Positions 39,820 to 48,632 of a DNA stretch of 64,000 nt are shown here, piece by piece. The number at the start of each line of letters is the position of its first letter. The stretch's first letter is position 1. The stretch is from positions 310,001-374,000 of the forward strand of contig CAWEPI010000008.1 in assembly GCA_963810945.1 (NCBI GenBank). Reading direction: 5' to 3'. Below the pieces are notes generated by a model. That model was given only the letters and a program-made list of their open reading frames with translations. It made no database searches and had not been told where the DNA came from. This stretch comes from JAOUEA01 sp963810945 (lineage in GTDB: Bacteria; Actinomycetota; UBA4738; HRBIN12). The position numbers and the translations under genes are program-made.

Positions 39820-42039
39820 TCAGCGCCGAAGGAACCGGACCCTGCGCGGAACGGGGTCGGGCGCCCTCGCCTCGGCGGGTGCCGCGGGCCCCTTGGTCGG
39901 CGACGGCGAACCGGTCGGCGATCCCGAGGGCGACGGCGTCGCGCTCGGGGTCGGGGTGGCCGAGGGCGAGGGCGTCGGGGAAGGCGTGGGGCTCGGCGTC
40001 GGCGTGGCGCTGACCGAGGGCGCGGGCGAGGAGACCGGCGTCTGCGGCCCGAGGGAGCCCGTGAAGGTGATGCTCGGGAACGACTCGTACTTGTCGCCTT
40101 GCGTGGCCACCGCCATGTAGTCGTGCCAGATCTCCGCGGGGATCGTGCCCCCGTAGACCGAGGGAACGCCCATGATGTTCTCGAGCGGGATCTCTCCCTG
40201 TGGCCAGCCCACCCAGACGCACGTGGCGAGCTGCACGGTGTAGCCGCAGAACCACGCGTCCACGTTCTCGTTGGCGGTCCCGGTCTTGCCGGCCACCTCG
40301 CGTGAGCCGAGGCTCGCCGAGGTCCCCGTGCCCCCGATCACCACGTAGCGGAGCGCGTAGGTCACCTCGTTCGCGTAGTTGGGCTCGACGACCTGCTTGC
40401 CCTTGGAGGCGACGTCGTCGATCGCGGAGCCGGCGCTATTGTCCACCGAGACGAACGGCGTGGCCCAGTGCCGCATGCCGCTCGCGGCGAGCGTCGCGTA
40501 CGCGTTGGTCATCTCGAGCGGGTTCACGGCGACGCTCCCCAACGTGATCGAGCACGCGTCGGGGAGGTAGGACCTGATGCCGAGCCGGTGCGCGGCGTCG
40601 ACGACCGGCTCGGGTGTGAGCTGCGCGATCACCTGCGCGAAGACCGTGTTCACGGAATGCTCGGTGGCCTGCAGGAGCGTGAACGTGCCCGCCTCGCCGT
40701 CGCCGGCGTTCACGGGCGTCCACGGCCCGTCGGGCCCGTTGCAGATCGATTGCGGGATCGTGATCGACGACGGTCCCTGCCAGTACGAGTTCAGGGAGTA
40801 GCCGTTCTCCATCGCGGCCGTGAGCGTGAACGCCTTGAAGGCGGAGCCCGACTGGCGGCCCGAGCCGCCCCGCAGCGTGGCGAGGTTCAGCTTCGACTTG
40901 TTGAAGTCCCGGCCCCCCACCATCGCGAGGACCTCGCCGGTCTGCGGGTCGATCGAGACGACCGCGGCGGACGGGTTGTCCTTCGTGAACGGAAGATCCT
41001 TGCGGACCGCGGCCCAGGCCGCATGCTGCATCTGCGGGTCCAGGCTCGTCGTCACGTCGAGTCCGCCGCCGTACACGCGGGCGCTGCCGTAGCGATCGAA
41101 GAGCTCTTGCCGCGCGTAGTCGACGAAGTAGGCGGCGCCATCCTTGGCCTGGATGTTGTCGCCGGCGTCGGACACCGTCCCGCAGCACTTGTGCTCCTTG
41201 AGCGTCGCGGCCTTCGCCGCGTCGAGGTACCCGTAGCGCACCATCTGGTCCAGCGAATAGTCGCGACGGAACTTGTTGTCGTACGGGCTCGCGATGGGGT
41301 CGTAGAGCGACGGGGCGTGCAGGACCCCCGCGAGCGAGGCCGACTCGAGCACTGTGAGTTCGCTGGCGGGCTTCCCGAAGTAGGTCTGGGCCGCGGCCTC
41401 CGCCCCGTAGGCCCCGTGGCCGAAGTACACGGTGTTGAGGTACTTCGCCAGGATCTGTTCCTTCGTGTAGGTCTGCTCCAGCTTGATCGCGAGCAGGCCT
41501 TCCCGGATCTTCTCCTTGATCGTGCGTGGAGGGATCACGTAGTCGGTGGTGCCGTCGGCGTTGCGCACGTACTGCCCGGCGTAGACGTTCTTCACCAGCT
41601 GCTCCGTGAGCGTGGACGCTCCCTGCACCGTCCCCCGCTTCACGAGGTCCGTCCAGGCGGCCCGGAAGATGCCCTTCAGGTCCACCCCGGGATGGTTGTA
41701 GAAGCCGGAGTCCTCGGTGGCGATCACCGCGTCCTGCAGGTTGTGCGAGATCTTGTTGAGCGGCACGATGGTCCGGTCGACCGCGCCGTGCAGGGAGGCG
41801 AGCTGGTTCCCGTCGCGGTCGTAGAGGTAGGAGGTGCGGATGGGCGGCAGCGCGCTCGGCAACTCGATCCGCTGATAGGCGACGAGGAGCGCCAGCATGC
41901 CCATCGCCACCATCACGAACGGCGCGAGCACGAACACCCACCAGAAGCGCCGGAAGAAGCCCCGCTTCGCCTTGGATCTCTTGGCGGGGGCGTGCCTGGG
42001 GATGTGCCGTTTCTGCGGGAGTGGAACGTCGGTTGCCAC
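39820..42039 (-). CDS. Class A penicillin-binding protein (bifunctional transglycosylase/transpeptidase)
   Basis: A 739-residue PBP1-type enzyme. A basic cytoplasmic N-terminus and one signal-anchor helix (about residues 34-55) are followed by the GT51 domain: VIATEDSGFYNHPGVDLKGI with the catalytic Glu, GASTLTEQLVKNVYAG, and TIKEKIREGLLAIKLEQTYT. The transpeptidase domain has SGSAFK (SxxK), SVN (SxN) and KTGTANEN (KTG). The C-terminal 70 residues are an almost pure Pro/Ser/Thr tail ending in a basic RRVRFLRR. It starts at a GTG (42037-42039), 9 nt from TAGAAT. Confidence 0.95.
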   Translation of the reverse strand: MATDVPLPQKRHIPRHAPAKRSKAKRGFFRRFWWVFVLAPFVMVAMGMLALLVAYQRIELPSALPPIRTSYLYDRDGNQLASLHGAVDRTIVPLNKISHNLQDAVIATEDSGFYNHPGVDLKGIFRAAWTDLVKRGTVQGASTLTEQLVKNVYAGQYVRNADGTTDYVIPPRTIKEKIREGLLAIKLEQTYTKEQILAKYLNTVYFGHGAYGAEAAAQTYFGKPASELTVLESASLAGVLHAPSLYDPIASPYDNKFRRDYSLDQMVRYGYLDAAKAATLKEHKCCGTVSDAGDNIQAKDGAAYFVDYARQELFDRYGSARVYGGGLDVTTSLDPQMQHAAWAAVRKDLPFTKDNPSAAVVSIDPQTGEVLAMVGGRDFNKSKLNLATLRGGSGRQSGSAFKAFTLTAAMENGYSLNSYWQGPSSITIPQSICNGPDGPWTPVNAGDGEAGTFTLLQATEHSVNTVFAQVIAQLTPEPVVDAAHRLGIRSYLPDACSITLGSVAVNPLEMTNAYATLAASGMRHWATPFVSVDNSAGSAIDDVASKGKQVVEPNYANEVTYALRYVVIGGTGTSASLGSREVAGKTGTANENVDAWFCGYTVQLATCVWVGWPQGEIPLENIMGVPSVYGGTIPAEIWHDYMAVATQGDKYESFPSITFTGSLGPQTPVSSPAPSVSATPTPSPTPSPTPSPSATPTPSATPSPSGSPTGSPSPTKGPAAPAEARAPDPVPRRVRFLRR
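39893..40035. repeat. Low-complexity Pro/Ser/Thr tail coding region of the PBP gene
   Basis: Degenerate short repeats (GGCGTCGG- and GGGCGTC-like units on the plus strand) encode alternating Pro, Ser, Thr and Ala in the PBP C-terminal tail. Such tails commonly cross the cell wall. The array may vary in length between strains. Confidence 0.65.
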
Positions 42040-42048
42040 GAGATGCCG

Positions 42049-42054
42049 ATTCTA
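42049..42054 (-). promoter_or_regulatory. -10 hexamer TAGAAT of the PBP gene (leaderless candidate)
   Basis: TAGAAT on the minus strand is 9 nt before the GTG start and is the closest to the canonical TATAAT of the leaderless set. Confidence 0.5.
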
Positions 42055-42180
42055 TCCGGGGGAGCTGCGCTCAACGAGGTCCGGCATACGGGTACCGGGG
42101 TGCTGCTTCCGTGGAGATTCGCTACCGCGACGGCGACGGTTCGCCGATCGGTCGCGCCGGAGCTGGGCGACGTGCGCGGA

Positions 42181-42597
42181 TCAGCCGGTGGCAGATGCCT
42201 GGTGACGGGCCGTGAACGACTCCCGGAGGTGGTTCCACTGGCACTCGGTGCAGACCTCGACGACGTGGCAGGTGGCGCCCCGGTGCGCCGCCGCGAGCTT
42301 CAGCCCGGTCTCGATGCTCCAGACGCGCCCGTTCTGCTCACGCAGGTCGTCACCGTAGACGTAGGCGAGGAGCACGAGCTTGACCTTCCCGCAGACGGGG
42401 CAGTCGTTGCGCGTGGGCTCGCCGACGTGGCGCGCGGCACGGATCAGCTCGGGGTGGGCGTCGCAGATATCGGTGAGGCCCAATACGCCGACCTGCGCGT
42501 CGCGCAGCAGCGCCCGCTTCGCGAGCGTGTAGTCGATGACGCCGAGCTCGGCCCGGCGACTGCGACCCAGCGGGGTGCGCCTCAGCTGCTTCGCCAT
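42181..42597 (-). CDS. DUF5318 protein with two CxxC pairs
   Basis: A 138-residue protein of an actinobacteria-specific family. Features are LGVIDYTLAKRALLRDAQVG, LTDICDAHPELIRAARHVGE, CPVCGKVKLVLLAYVYGD and CHVVEVCTECQWNHLRESF. The CPVC and CTEC pairs should bind one zinc. In other actinobacteria the family is encoded beside cell-wall PBP genes, and here too it lies next to the class A PBP. Function is unknown. The ATG is 9 nt after TACACT. Confidence 0.82.
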   Translation of the reverse strand: MAKQLRRTPLGRSRRAELGVIDYTLAKRALLRDAQVGVLGLTDICDAHPELIRAARHVGEPTRNDCPVCGKVKLVLLAYVYGDDLREQNGRVWSIETGLKLAAAHRGATCHVVEVCTECQWNHLRESFTARHQASATG

Positions 42598-42606
42598 GGT
42601 CGGAGC

Positions 42607-42612
42607 AGTGTA
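42607..42612 (-). promoter_or_regulatory. -10 hexamer TACACT (leaderless candidate)
   Basis: TACACT on the minus strand is 9 nt before the ATG of the DUF5318 gene. Confidence 0.45.
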
Positions 42613-42720
42613 CCCCCGGTACCCGACGAAAGGACCCCCCTTCCGCCCTCCCCCGCCGCTGAGGCGAACCCCGACGAGCGGGGTAGCCTGGGCGTAGGAG
42701 CGTTCGATCGGAGGTCGGAG

Positions 42721-43065
42721 ATGAGCGAGATCCGCGTCGTGTCCTCAGCGGATCGGGAGGGCTGGAACGAGATGGCCGACCCCCCTGGAGCGATCCCCTC
42801 CGCCTGGCGCGATCTCACGATCCTCGAGTCCGGCGGCGGCGCGTTCACGACCGGCCTGTGGGAGCGCGAGCCCGACACGTGGCCGTTGGAACGAACCTAC
42901 GACGAGGTCGCGGTGATCCTGCGGGGCTCGGCGGACATCGAGACCGACGGCGGCGCGATGCTGCGCGTGGGTCCCGGCGACGTCCTGGTGACCCCCAAGG
43001 GGTCGAAAGGTGTGTGGCACGTCCGCGAGACCATCGTGAAGTTCTTCGCGATCTACGACGCGTGA
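42721..43065 (+). CDS. Small cupin-domain protein
   Basis: A 114-residue single-domain cupin resembling the DUF861/EutQ-like group. It has an N-terminal strand, WEREPDTWPLERTYDEVAVI, LRGSADIETDGGAM and LRVGPGDVLVTPKGSKGVW with the final His-Val. Metal ligands are partly replaced, so catalytic activity is doubtful. The ATG at 42721 follows GGAGGTCGGAG. A TAGCCT at 42684-42689 may be its -10. The stop overlaps the start of the next gene (GTGA). Confidence 0.82.
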   Translation: MSEIRVVSSADREGWNEMADPPGAIPSAWRDLTILESGGGAFTTGLWEREPDTWPLERTYDEVAVILRGSADIETDGGAMLRVGPGDVLVTPKGSKGVWHVRETIVKFFAIYDA

Positions 43066-43559
43066 GTGCGGAGGGACCCTCCTCGCCGAACCCCTGGGGC
43101 TCGCTGGAGCCGGAGGGTGACGGGCCCGGCGCGCCGGTGCCCCTCTACCCCGAGGTGGGCTCCTGGAGGACCCTCGGCCGCGGGCTCCGCAAGCGATGCC
43201 CGCGGTGCGCATCCGGAGGGGTCTTCTCGTCGTGGTTCACGCTGCGAGCCGCGTGCCCACGGTGCGAGCTCCGGTTCGAGAAGGAAGAGGGCGGCTACCT
43301 CGGCGCCATGGTGCTGAACTTCATCGTGGCCGTCGGGCTCTGGGTCGCGCTGTTGGCGGTATGGCTGGTCTTCACGGTGCCCGACGTGCCCGTGCTGCCG
43401 CTCTCGATCGCGAGCTGCGTGCTCCTGATCGTGGTCCCGCTGCTCTTCTACCCCAACTCCAAAGCCGTCTGGGCCGCGGTGGAGTTCCTGGTCCTGAAGA
43501 CCGACCCGGACTACCGCCCGCCGGTGCGGCGCGACCCCCGGGCACGCGGATTGGAGTAG
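43062..43559 (+). CDS. DUF983 membrane protein with zinc-ribbon-like N-terminus
   Basis: A 165-residue DUF983 protein. It has a Pro-rich N-terminus, then CPRCASGGVFSSWFTLRAAC and CPRCELRFEKEEGGYLGAM with two CxxC pairs. Two transmembrane helices follow (about residues 88-110 and 115-137) and a basic C-terminus. DUF983 is found in many bacteria, often near cytochrome oxidase or cell-envelope genes, without known function. The GTG start overlaps the cupin stop, so the pair is an operon. Confidence 0.85.
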   Translation: MSAEGPSSPNPWGSLEPEGDGPGAPVPLYPEVGSWRTLGRGLRKRCPRCASGGVFSSWFTLRAACPRCELRFEKEEGGYLGAMVLNFIVAVGLWVALLAVWLVFTVPDVPVLPLSIASCVLLIVVPLLFYPNSKAVWAAVEFLVLKTDPDYRPPVRRDPRARGLE

Positions 43560-43570
43560 TTGCCGGACCG

Positions 43571-43960
43571 TCAGGGAGCCGTGGCGGCGCGCGGCAGCGC
43601 CGGGAGGTCGACGACGGCTCGGGCGCGCGCCGTGACCAGGCGATCCCCCGGGAGCAGTAATAGCGAGCCGACCGGGACGCTCACATCGACGAGCGCCTCC
43701 GTGTCACCGGCGGCACAGACACACGCCGTGAGTGTGCCCCCGTTGCGCTCGGCATATTCGGCGGCAACCGCGGACGGCTCCCGACCCGTGGAGAACGCGA
43801 GTTCCTGTGCCGCGGCGAGCGCGGCGGCGTCAGCCGCCTGCTCCGCGTGGGCGCGTGCCACGAGCGCATGCCCGACGTCGGCTGCGCCCATCGTGATCAC
43901 GACGAGCAGCGCGATCACCGCGACCGTCACCACGGTCACCGAGCCCCGCTCCCGGCTCAA
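43571..43960 (-). CDS. TadE/TadG-like secretion-neighbourhood protein (Rv3654c type)
   Basis: A 129-residue protein. An N-terminal hydrophobic helix after a short basic start (SRERGSVTVVTVAVIALLVV) and a Q-A-A-D-A-A-A-L-A-A-A-Q-E helix are typical of TadG/pseudopilin-like proteins, followed by a small extracytoplasmic domain with ACVCAAG. It matches the last gene in the mycobacterial Rv3659c-Rv3654c arrangement. It overlaps the preceding TadE gene by 4 bp and is the end of the Tad operon. Confidence 0.8.
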   Translation of the reverse strand: MSRERGSVTVVTVAVIALLVVITMGAADVGHALVARAHAEQAADAAALAAAQELAFSTGREPSAVAAEYAERNGGTLTACVCAAGDTEALVDVSVPVGSLLLLPGDRLVTARARAVVDLPALPRAATAP

Positions 43961-44352
43961 CCGAACTCCTGCCGGTCGGTCGAGGCCGCCTGCATGGACA
44001 CGCCGCTGCCGAACAACCAGTCGATCAGCGGCACACGCACGGCGGAGGTGTAGTCCACCGTCACCGTGACGGGGTCGCCGCGGACGCCGGCTCTCCCCAC
44101 GGTCAAGGAGAGCGCGGCCGGATCGAGCGAGGGCGCGGCGGCGGCCGCGGCATCGCGGACGGCGCCGACGTCGTCCTGGAGGGCGGCGGCGCGCGCCCCG
44201 GCGCGCGCCGCCGACTCAACCAGCAGTCGGTCCCGGACCAACAGCCCGACCTGGACGAGGGCGAGCGTGATCACGAGGAGGAGCGGGAGCACGAGCGCGA
44301 ACTCCACGGCGGCCGTTCCCCGCTCGCCGCGGGGAGTCGCCCTACGCCGCAC
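43957..44352 (-). CDS. TadE-family pseudopilin
   Basis: A 131-residue TadE-like protein with RGERGTAAVEFALVLPLLLV, where the conserved Glu at +5 of the pseudopilin helix is present. A long hydrophobic helix and an extracytoplasmic domain follow, ending in RQEFG. It would be processed by a prepilin peptidase and form part of the Flp pilus or the related secretion machine. The start overlaps the DUF4244 gene by 11 bp. Confidence 0.86.
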   Translation of the reverse strand: MRRRATPRGERGTAAVEFALVLPLLLVITLALVQVGLLVRDRLLVESAARAGARAAALQDDVGAVRDAAAAAAPSLDPAALSLTVGRAGVRGDPVTVTVDYTSAVRVPLIDWLFGSGVSMQAASTDRQEFG

Positions 44353-44548
44353 CGGCGTTCCCGATCACGTCGTCGATCACCTGATCGAAGAACGCGGGCA
44401 ACTTCCCCGACGAGTGCGCCCACGCGATCAGCACCACGGCCACCGCGGCGGCCGCCAGGATCACGAGCGCGTACTCCGCCGTGGTCTGTCCCTCCTCGCG
44501 TCGAAGGAACCCCAGTGCGCGGGACCACAGGATGTGCACGAGCACCAT
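44342..44548 (-). CDS. DUF4244 Flp-pilin-like protein
   Basis: A 68-residue small pilin-like protein: a short basic leader, then RREEGQTTAEYALVILAAAA. This holds the Flp-type processing site (G before Q-T-T-A-E-Y with Glu+5 and Tyr+6) and the hydrophobic helix, ending IDDVIGNAGAA. It corresponds to Rv3656c, the probable major pilin. The ATG at 44548 has AGGAGGTGGATCGG upstream. The alternative GTG at 44557 is too close to that site. Confidence 0.85.
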   Translation of the reverse strand: MVLVHILWSRALGFLRREEGQTTAEYALVILAAAAVAVVLIAWAHSSGKLPAFFDQVIDDVIGNAGAA

Positions 44549-44567
44549 CCGATCCACCTCCTCTCGC

Positions 44568-45401
44568 TCAACGGATGGACTGCACGGTGGTGAGCAGCAC
44601 GGGCACCACCGTGAGGAGGAGGAAGGCGGGGAGGACGAGGAACACGAGAGGGAAGAGCATCTTCACCGGGGCCGTGCGCGCTCGCTCGGTGACGGCCGCG
44701 CGTCGCGTGGCACGCACCGTCGCGGCGAGCTCGGCCGTCGCTTCGGCCAACGACGAGCCCAACGATTCGGTGCGTGTGACGGCCGCCACCGCCCGCGTGA
44801 AGTCGGGAAGTCCGAGCCGATCTGCGAGCGCCCGCAGCTCGTCGCGCCAGCGGGCCCCGAGGTCGACGCTGTCGAGCGTGCGGCGCAACTCGCCGGCGAG
44901 CGGGCCCTGCAGACCGTCGGTGGCGCGACGCAGGGCGAGGGGCGCGGCGAGTCCAGCCGAGGAACCGGCCGCGAGGAGATCGAGGAGTTGCGGGATCTCC
45001 GCATCGATCGCCGCCCGCCGTCGGCGAGCCGCGCGTGCGGCCGCGAAGAGTGGCAGTCGCAGTCCCGCGAACGCCAACAGGGGCGCCACGAGTGGGCCTG
45101 GGCCGGGAACCAGGATCCCGAGGACCAGGCTCCCCACCCCCGTCGCGAGTCGGAGGCCCGCGAACCGCTCGGGCGTGAAGGTCCATCCGCTCATCGCGAG
45201 CGCCACGTCGGCGCGAGGCCCTCGGAGCCGCCCGCCCGCCCGGGTACCGCCGAGCCTCGTCAAGGGATCGGGAGCCGCGGCGCGCGGCGCGGCGCCGGGC
45301 ATGGGGAGCCGTCGCAGGACGGACACCGACGAGGCCGTGCGCACCGCCAGCACACACGCGGCGGCCGCGGCGAAAGCGAGCAGCATCGCGACCTCGGTCA
45401 T
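44568..45401 (-). CDS. TadC-like inner-membrane secretion protein (T2SS-F domain)
   Basis: A 277-residue protein with an N-terminal helix, two mid helices and a C-terminal helix (MLFPLVFLVLPAFLLLTVVP). The cytoplasmic T2SSF domain contains ELRRTLDSVDLGARWRDELR and FTRAVAAVTRTESLGSSLAE. It pairs with TadB to form the membrane platform of the Tad machine. The ATG at 45399-45401 overlaps the tadB stop. The longer frame upstream lies over tadB. Confidence 0.86.
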   Translation of the reverse strand: MTEVAMLLAFAAAAACVLAVRTASSVSVLRRLPMPGAAPRAAAPDPLTRLGGTRAGGRLRGPRADVALAMSGWTFTPERFAGLRLATGVGSLVLGILVPGPGPLVAPLLAFAGLRLPLFAAARAARRRRAAIDAEIPQLLDLLAAGSSAGLAAPLALRRATDGLQGPLAGELRRTLDSVDLGARWRDELRALADRLGLPDFTRAVAAVTRTESLGSSLAEATAELAATVRATRRAAVTERARTAPVKMLFPLVFLVLPAFLLLTVVPVLLTTVQSIR

Positions 45402-46215
45402 CGGACCTCGAGGAGGTGGCGGATCCATAGGAACGCGAGCCCCTCCATCACGAGGCCGACCGTCACGGCGGCGATGCCCGCGGGCGTGCGGAAGGCGCCC
45501 TCGATGTCGCTGCGTGACGTGAGCCACAGGAAGCCGAAGAACCCGATGGGCAGGAACCCGAGGATCGCGCCGGAGAGACGCGCCTGTGCGGTCAACGCCC
45601 GCACCTCCTGGGAGGCCGCCCGCCGTTCGCGCAACGTGACACCCACCTGATCCAGGACCATGGGGAGATCGCCGCCGCTGCGGCGATGCAGGCGCAGGAC
45701 GCCGGCGAGCAGCCTGGCGTCACCGGTTCCCATCTCGGTGGCCCAGCCGTGGAGCGCGTGCTCCAGCGGCACACCGACCGCGAGGTCGTCCACCAGCCGA
45801 CGGATGCTCAGGTCCAACGGGACGGGCGTCTCCTCGGCGGCGTAGCCGAGGGCCTGCGGGAGCGACCGACCTGCCCGCAAGGCCGCCGAGAGCGCCCCCA
45901 CCGCGTCGGCGAGCTGCTCGTCTTCCATCGCCGATCGCTTGGCGGCCCGCCGCCTGAGGACGAGCCGACGAACGAAGAGGGCGGCGAGGGCTCCGAGCGC
46001 AGCGCCGAACGGCGCGACGAGCACCCATCCGGCCACCGCACCGGCCGCGACCCACGGGAGCCATGCCGGGACCGAGCGCACGAGCATCCCGGCACCGAGC
46101 GTTCCTCCACCGTCGGGCTGGCAGACGCGTTCCATCAACGCGGTTCGACGATGGGCACCGCTCGCGTGCCCTCCGAGCCAGACGACGAGGAACGCCAGGA
46201 AGCCGACGAGCGCGA

Positions 46216-46219
<4 letters not shown>
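45398..46219 (-). CDS. TadB-like inner-membrane secretion protein (T2SS-F domain)
   Basis: A 273-residue T2SSF protein. N-terminal helices include WLPWVAAGAVAGWVLVAPFG. The cytoplasmic part has EDEQLADAVGALSAALRAGR, SLPQALGYAAEETPVPLDL and RLHRRSGGDLPMVLDQVGVT, and two C-terminal helices follow. It starts at the GTG 46217-46219, which overlaps the tadA stop (GTGA). Confidence 0.86.
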
Positions 46220-47544
<1,325 letters not shown>

Positions 47545-47681
47545 GAGGGGAAGCGCGAGGGAGAGGCGCCCACCCGCCGGGCTGATCGACCGAACCGGCG
47601 GAAGGGAGTGCGAACGCTACCAGCGAGCGAGCGAACGACGGAATCCCCGAGGCGACCGATTCGAGGTTCTTGTCGGGGGAC

Positions 47682-47709
47682 CATCCCCGCGTAACGCGGG
47701 GGAGGATGG
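47682..47709 (-). other. Hairpin between the cytidylate-kinase-like gene and tadA
   Basis: CCCCGCG (47685-47691) and CGCGGGG (47695-47701) form a 7-bp stem with a TAA loop. CCATC (47681-47685) and GATGG (47705-47709) extend it imperfectly. It lies about 110 nt past the kinase-like gene and about 140 nt before tadA, both on the minus strand. It may terminate the former or structure the leader of the latter. The remaining bases of this 268-bp gap show nothing else I recognise. Confidence 0.5.
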
Positions 47710-47812
47710 AGTGGCTAGATCCTTCCTCCGAGCAAGCTCCTGGAAGGACGCGACCTCTCGATGTTCTTCGCCTCCGGGTCATCGCCCAGATGGTCGGTGG
47801 TCCGATCAGGGC

Positions 47813-48517
47813 TTAAGGCGAGCTCATCGCGTCGGCGATCATGCGGGCGGCTTCGGACACCGAGACCTTGTCCGTGTTGATCACGACGTGGTACAGGAGC
47901 GGGTCCTCGATGTCCTCGCCGTAGTACTTCTTGACGTAGCGCCGCCGGCCGTCGTCGGTGTGCCGGACGAACCGCTCGGCCGCCTGGTCGTCGAGGTGCT
48001 CGCGTTCCCGTATGCGAGCGACGCGCTCGTCGAATGGGGCCACCAGGCGAACGTGGAACGCTTGGTCGAGGTCGCGGGTGATGATGTTGGCACCACGGCC
48101 GATCACCACGACGTTGCCGAGCGCGGCGAGGTGAAGGATCGTATCGGCCGTCTTCATGACCAAGGTCCACGACGACGGACGGAGCCCGAACAGCTCATCC
48201 ATGGTGTCCGAGATCCCGGCGACCCGGTCCTCCGGCATGGCCGCCGCCAATGCCTTCGGCAGGTCGTGATCCTCCAGCACCTTCTCGACCAGATCGCCAT
48301 CGAACAAGGTCCAGGGAGGCGTTCCCTCATCTGCCCGGCCTCGGAGGATCTCGACCAGGGCTTCAGCCACCGAATGGCCTCCTGCTCCCGCCTCACGGGA
48401 GACCGTGATCGTGGGCGCCCGCTCCCGAGCCGGGTGCGTCGACGATGCGGACGGCGGCTGCAACTGCGCAGCGATGTACTTGCGGAACGTGTCAGGACCC
48501 CTCGATGCACCTTCCAT
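47813..48517 (-). CDS. Cytidylate kinase-like family protein
   Basis: A 234-residue P-loop protein of the cytidylate-kinase-like group (Pfam Cytidylate_kin2), which is distinct from the essential Cmk. The nucleotide loop is ITVSREAGAGGHSVAEAL. WTLFDGDLVEKVLEDHDL, VVIGRGANIITRDLDQAF, FHVRLVAPFDERVARIRERE, VKKYYGEDIEDPLLYHVVIN and DKVSVSEAARMIADAM follow the family pattern. The ATG at 48517 has AAGGAGGGCGAG upstream, so the version from 48577 is rejected. Substrate is not established. Its neighbour on the same strand is the MFS-cyclic-nucleotide-binding fusion. Confidence 0.85.
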   Translation of the reverse strand: MEGASRGPDTFRKYIAAQLQPPSASSTHPARERAPTITVSREAGAGGHSVAEALVEILRGRADEGTPPWTLFDGDLVEKVLEDHDLPKALAAAMPEDRVAGISDTMDELFGLRPSSWTLVMKTADTILHLAALGNVVVIGRGANIITRDLDQAFHVRLVAPFDERVARIREREHLDDQAAERFVRHTDDGRRRYVKKYYGEDIEDPLLYHVVINTDKVSVSEAARMIADAMSSP

Positions 48518-48632
48518 CTCGCCCTCCTTGTCCCGAGCCCATGGTGCGGCGTCCACCCGGCACTGGATAGGGGCCAACGAACCCGCGTGCCGAGGACCGA
48601 TAGGCAGGAGCGTCCAGGAGTGGGCTGGATCC

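Noticed and set aside
39893..40035. Short GC-rich repeats in the PBP tail as a CRISPR or VNTR element
   Set aside because: They are in frame, encode a Pro/Ser/Thr tail, and lack regular spacing or unique spacers.
40468..43065. A plus-strand frame of 865 residues across the PBP gene
   Set aside because: It is antisense to the PBP and DUF5318 genes, with unnatural composition. Only the last 114 residues (cupin, from ATG 42721) are a real gene.
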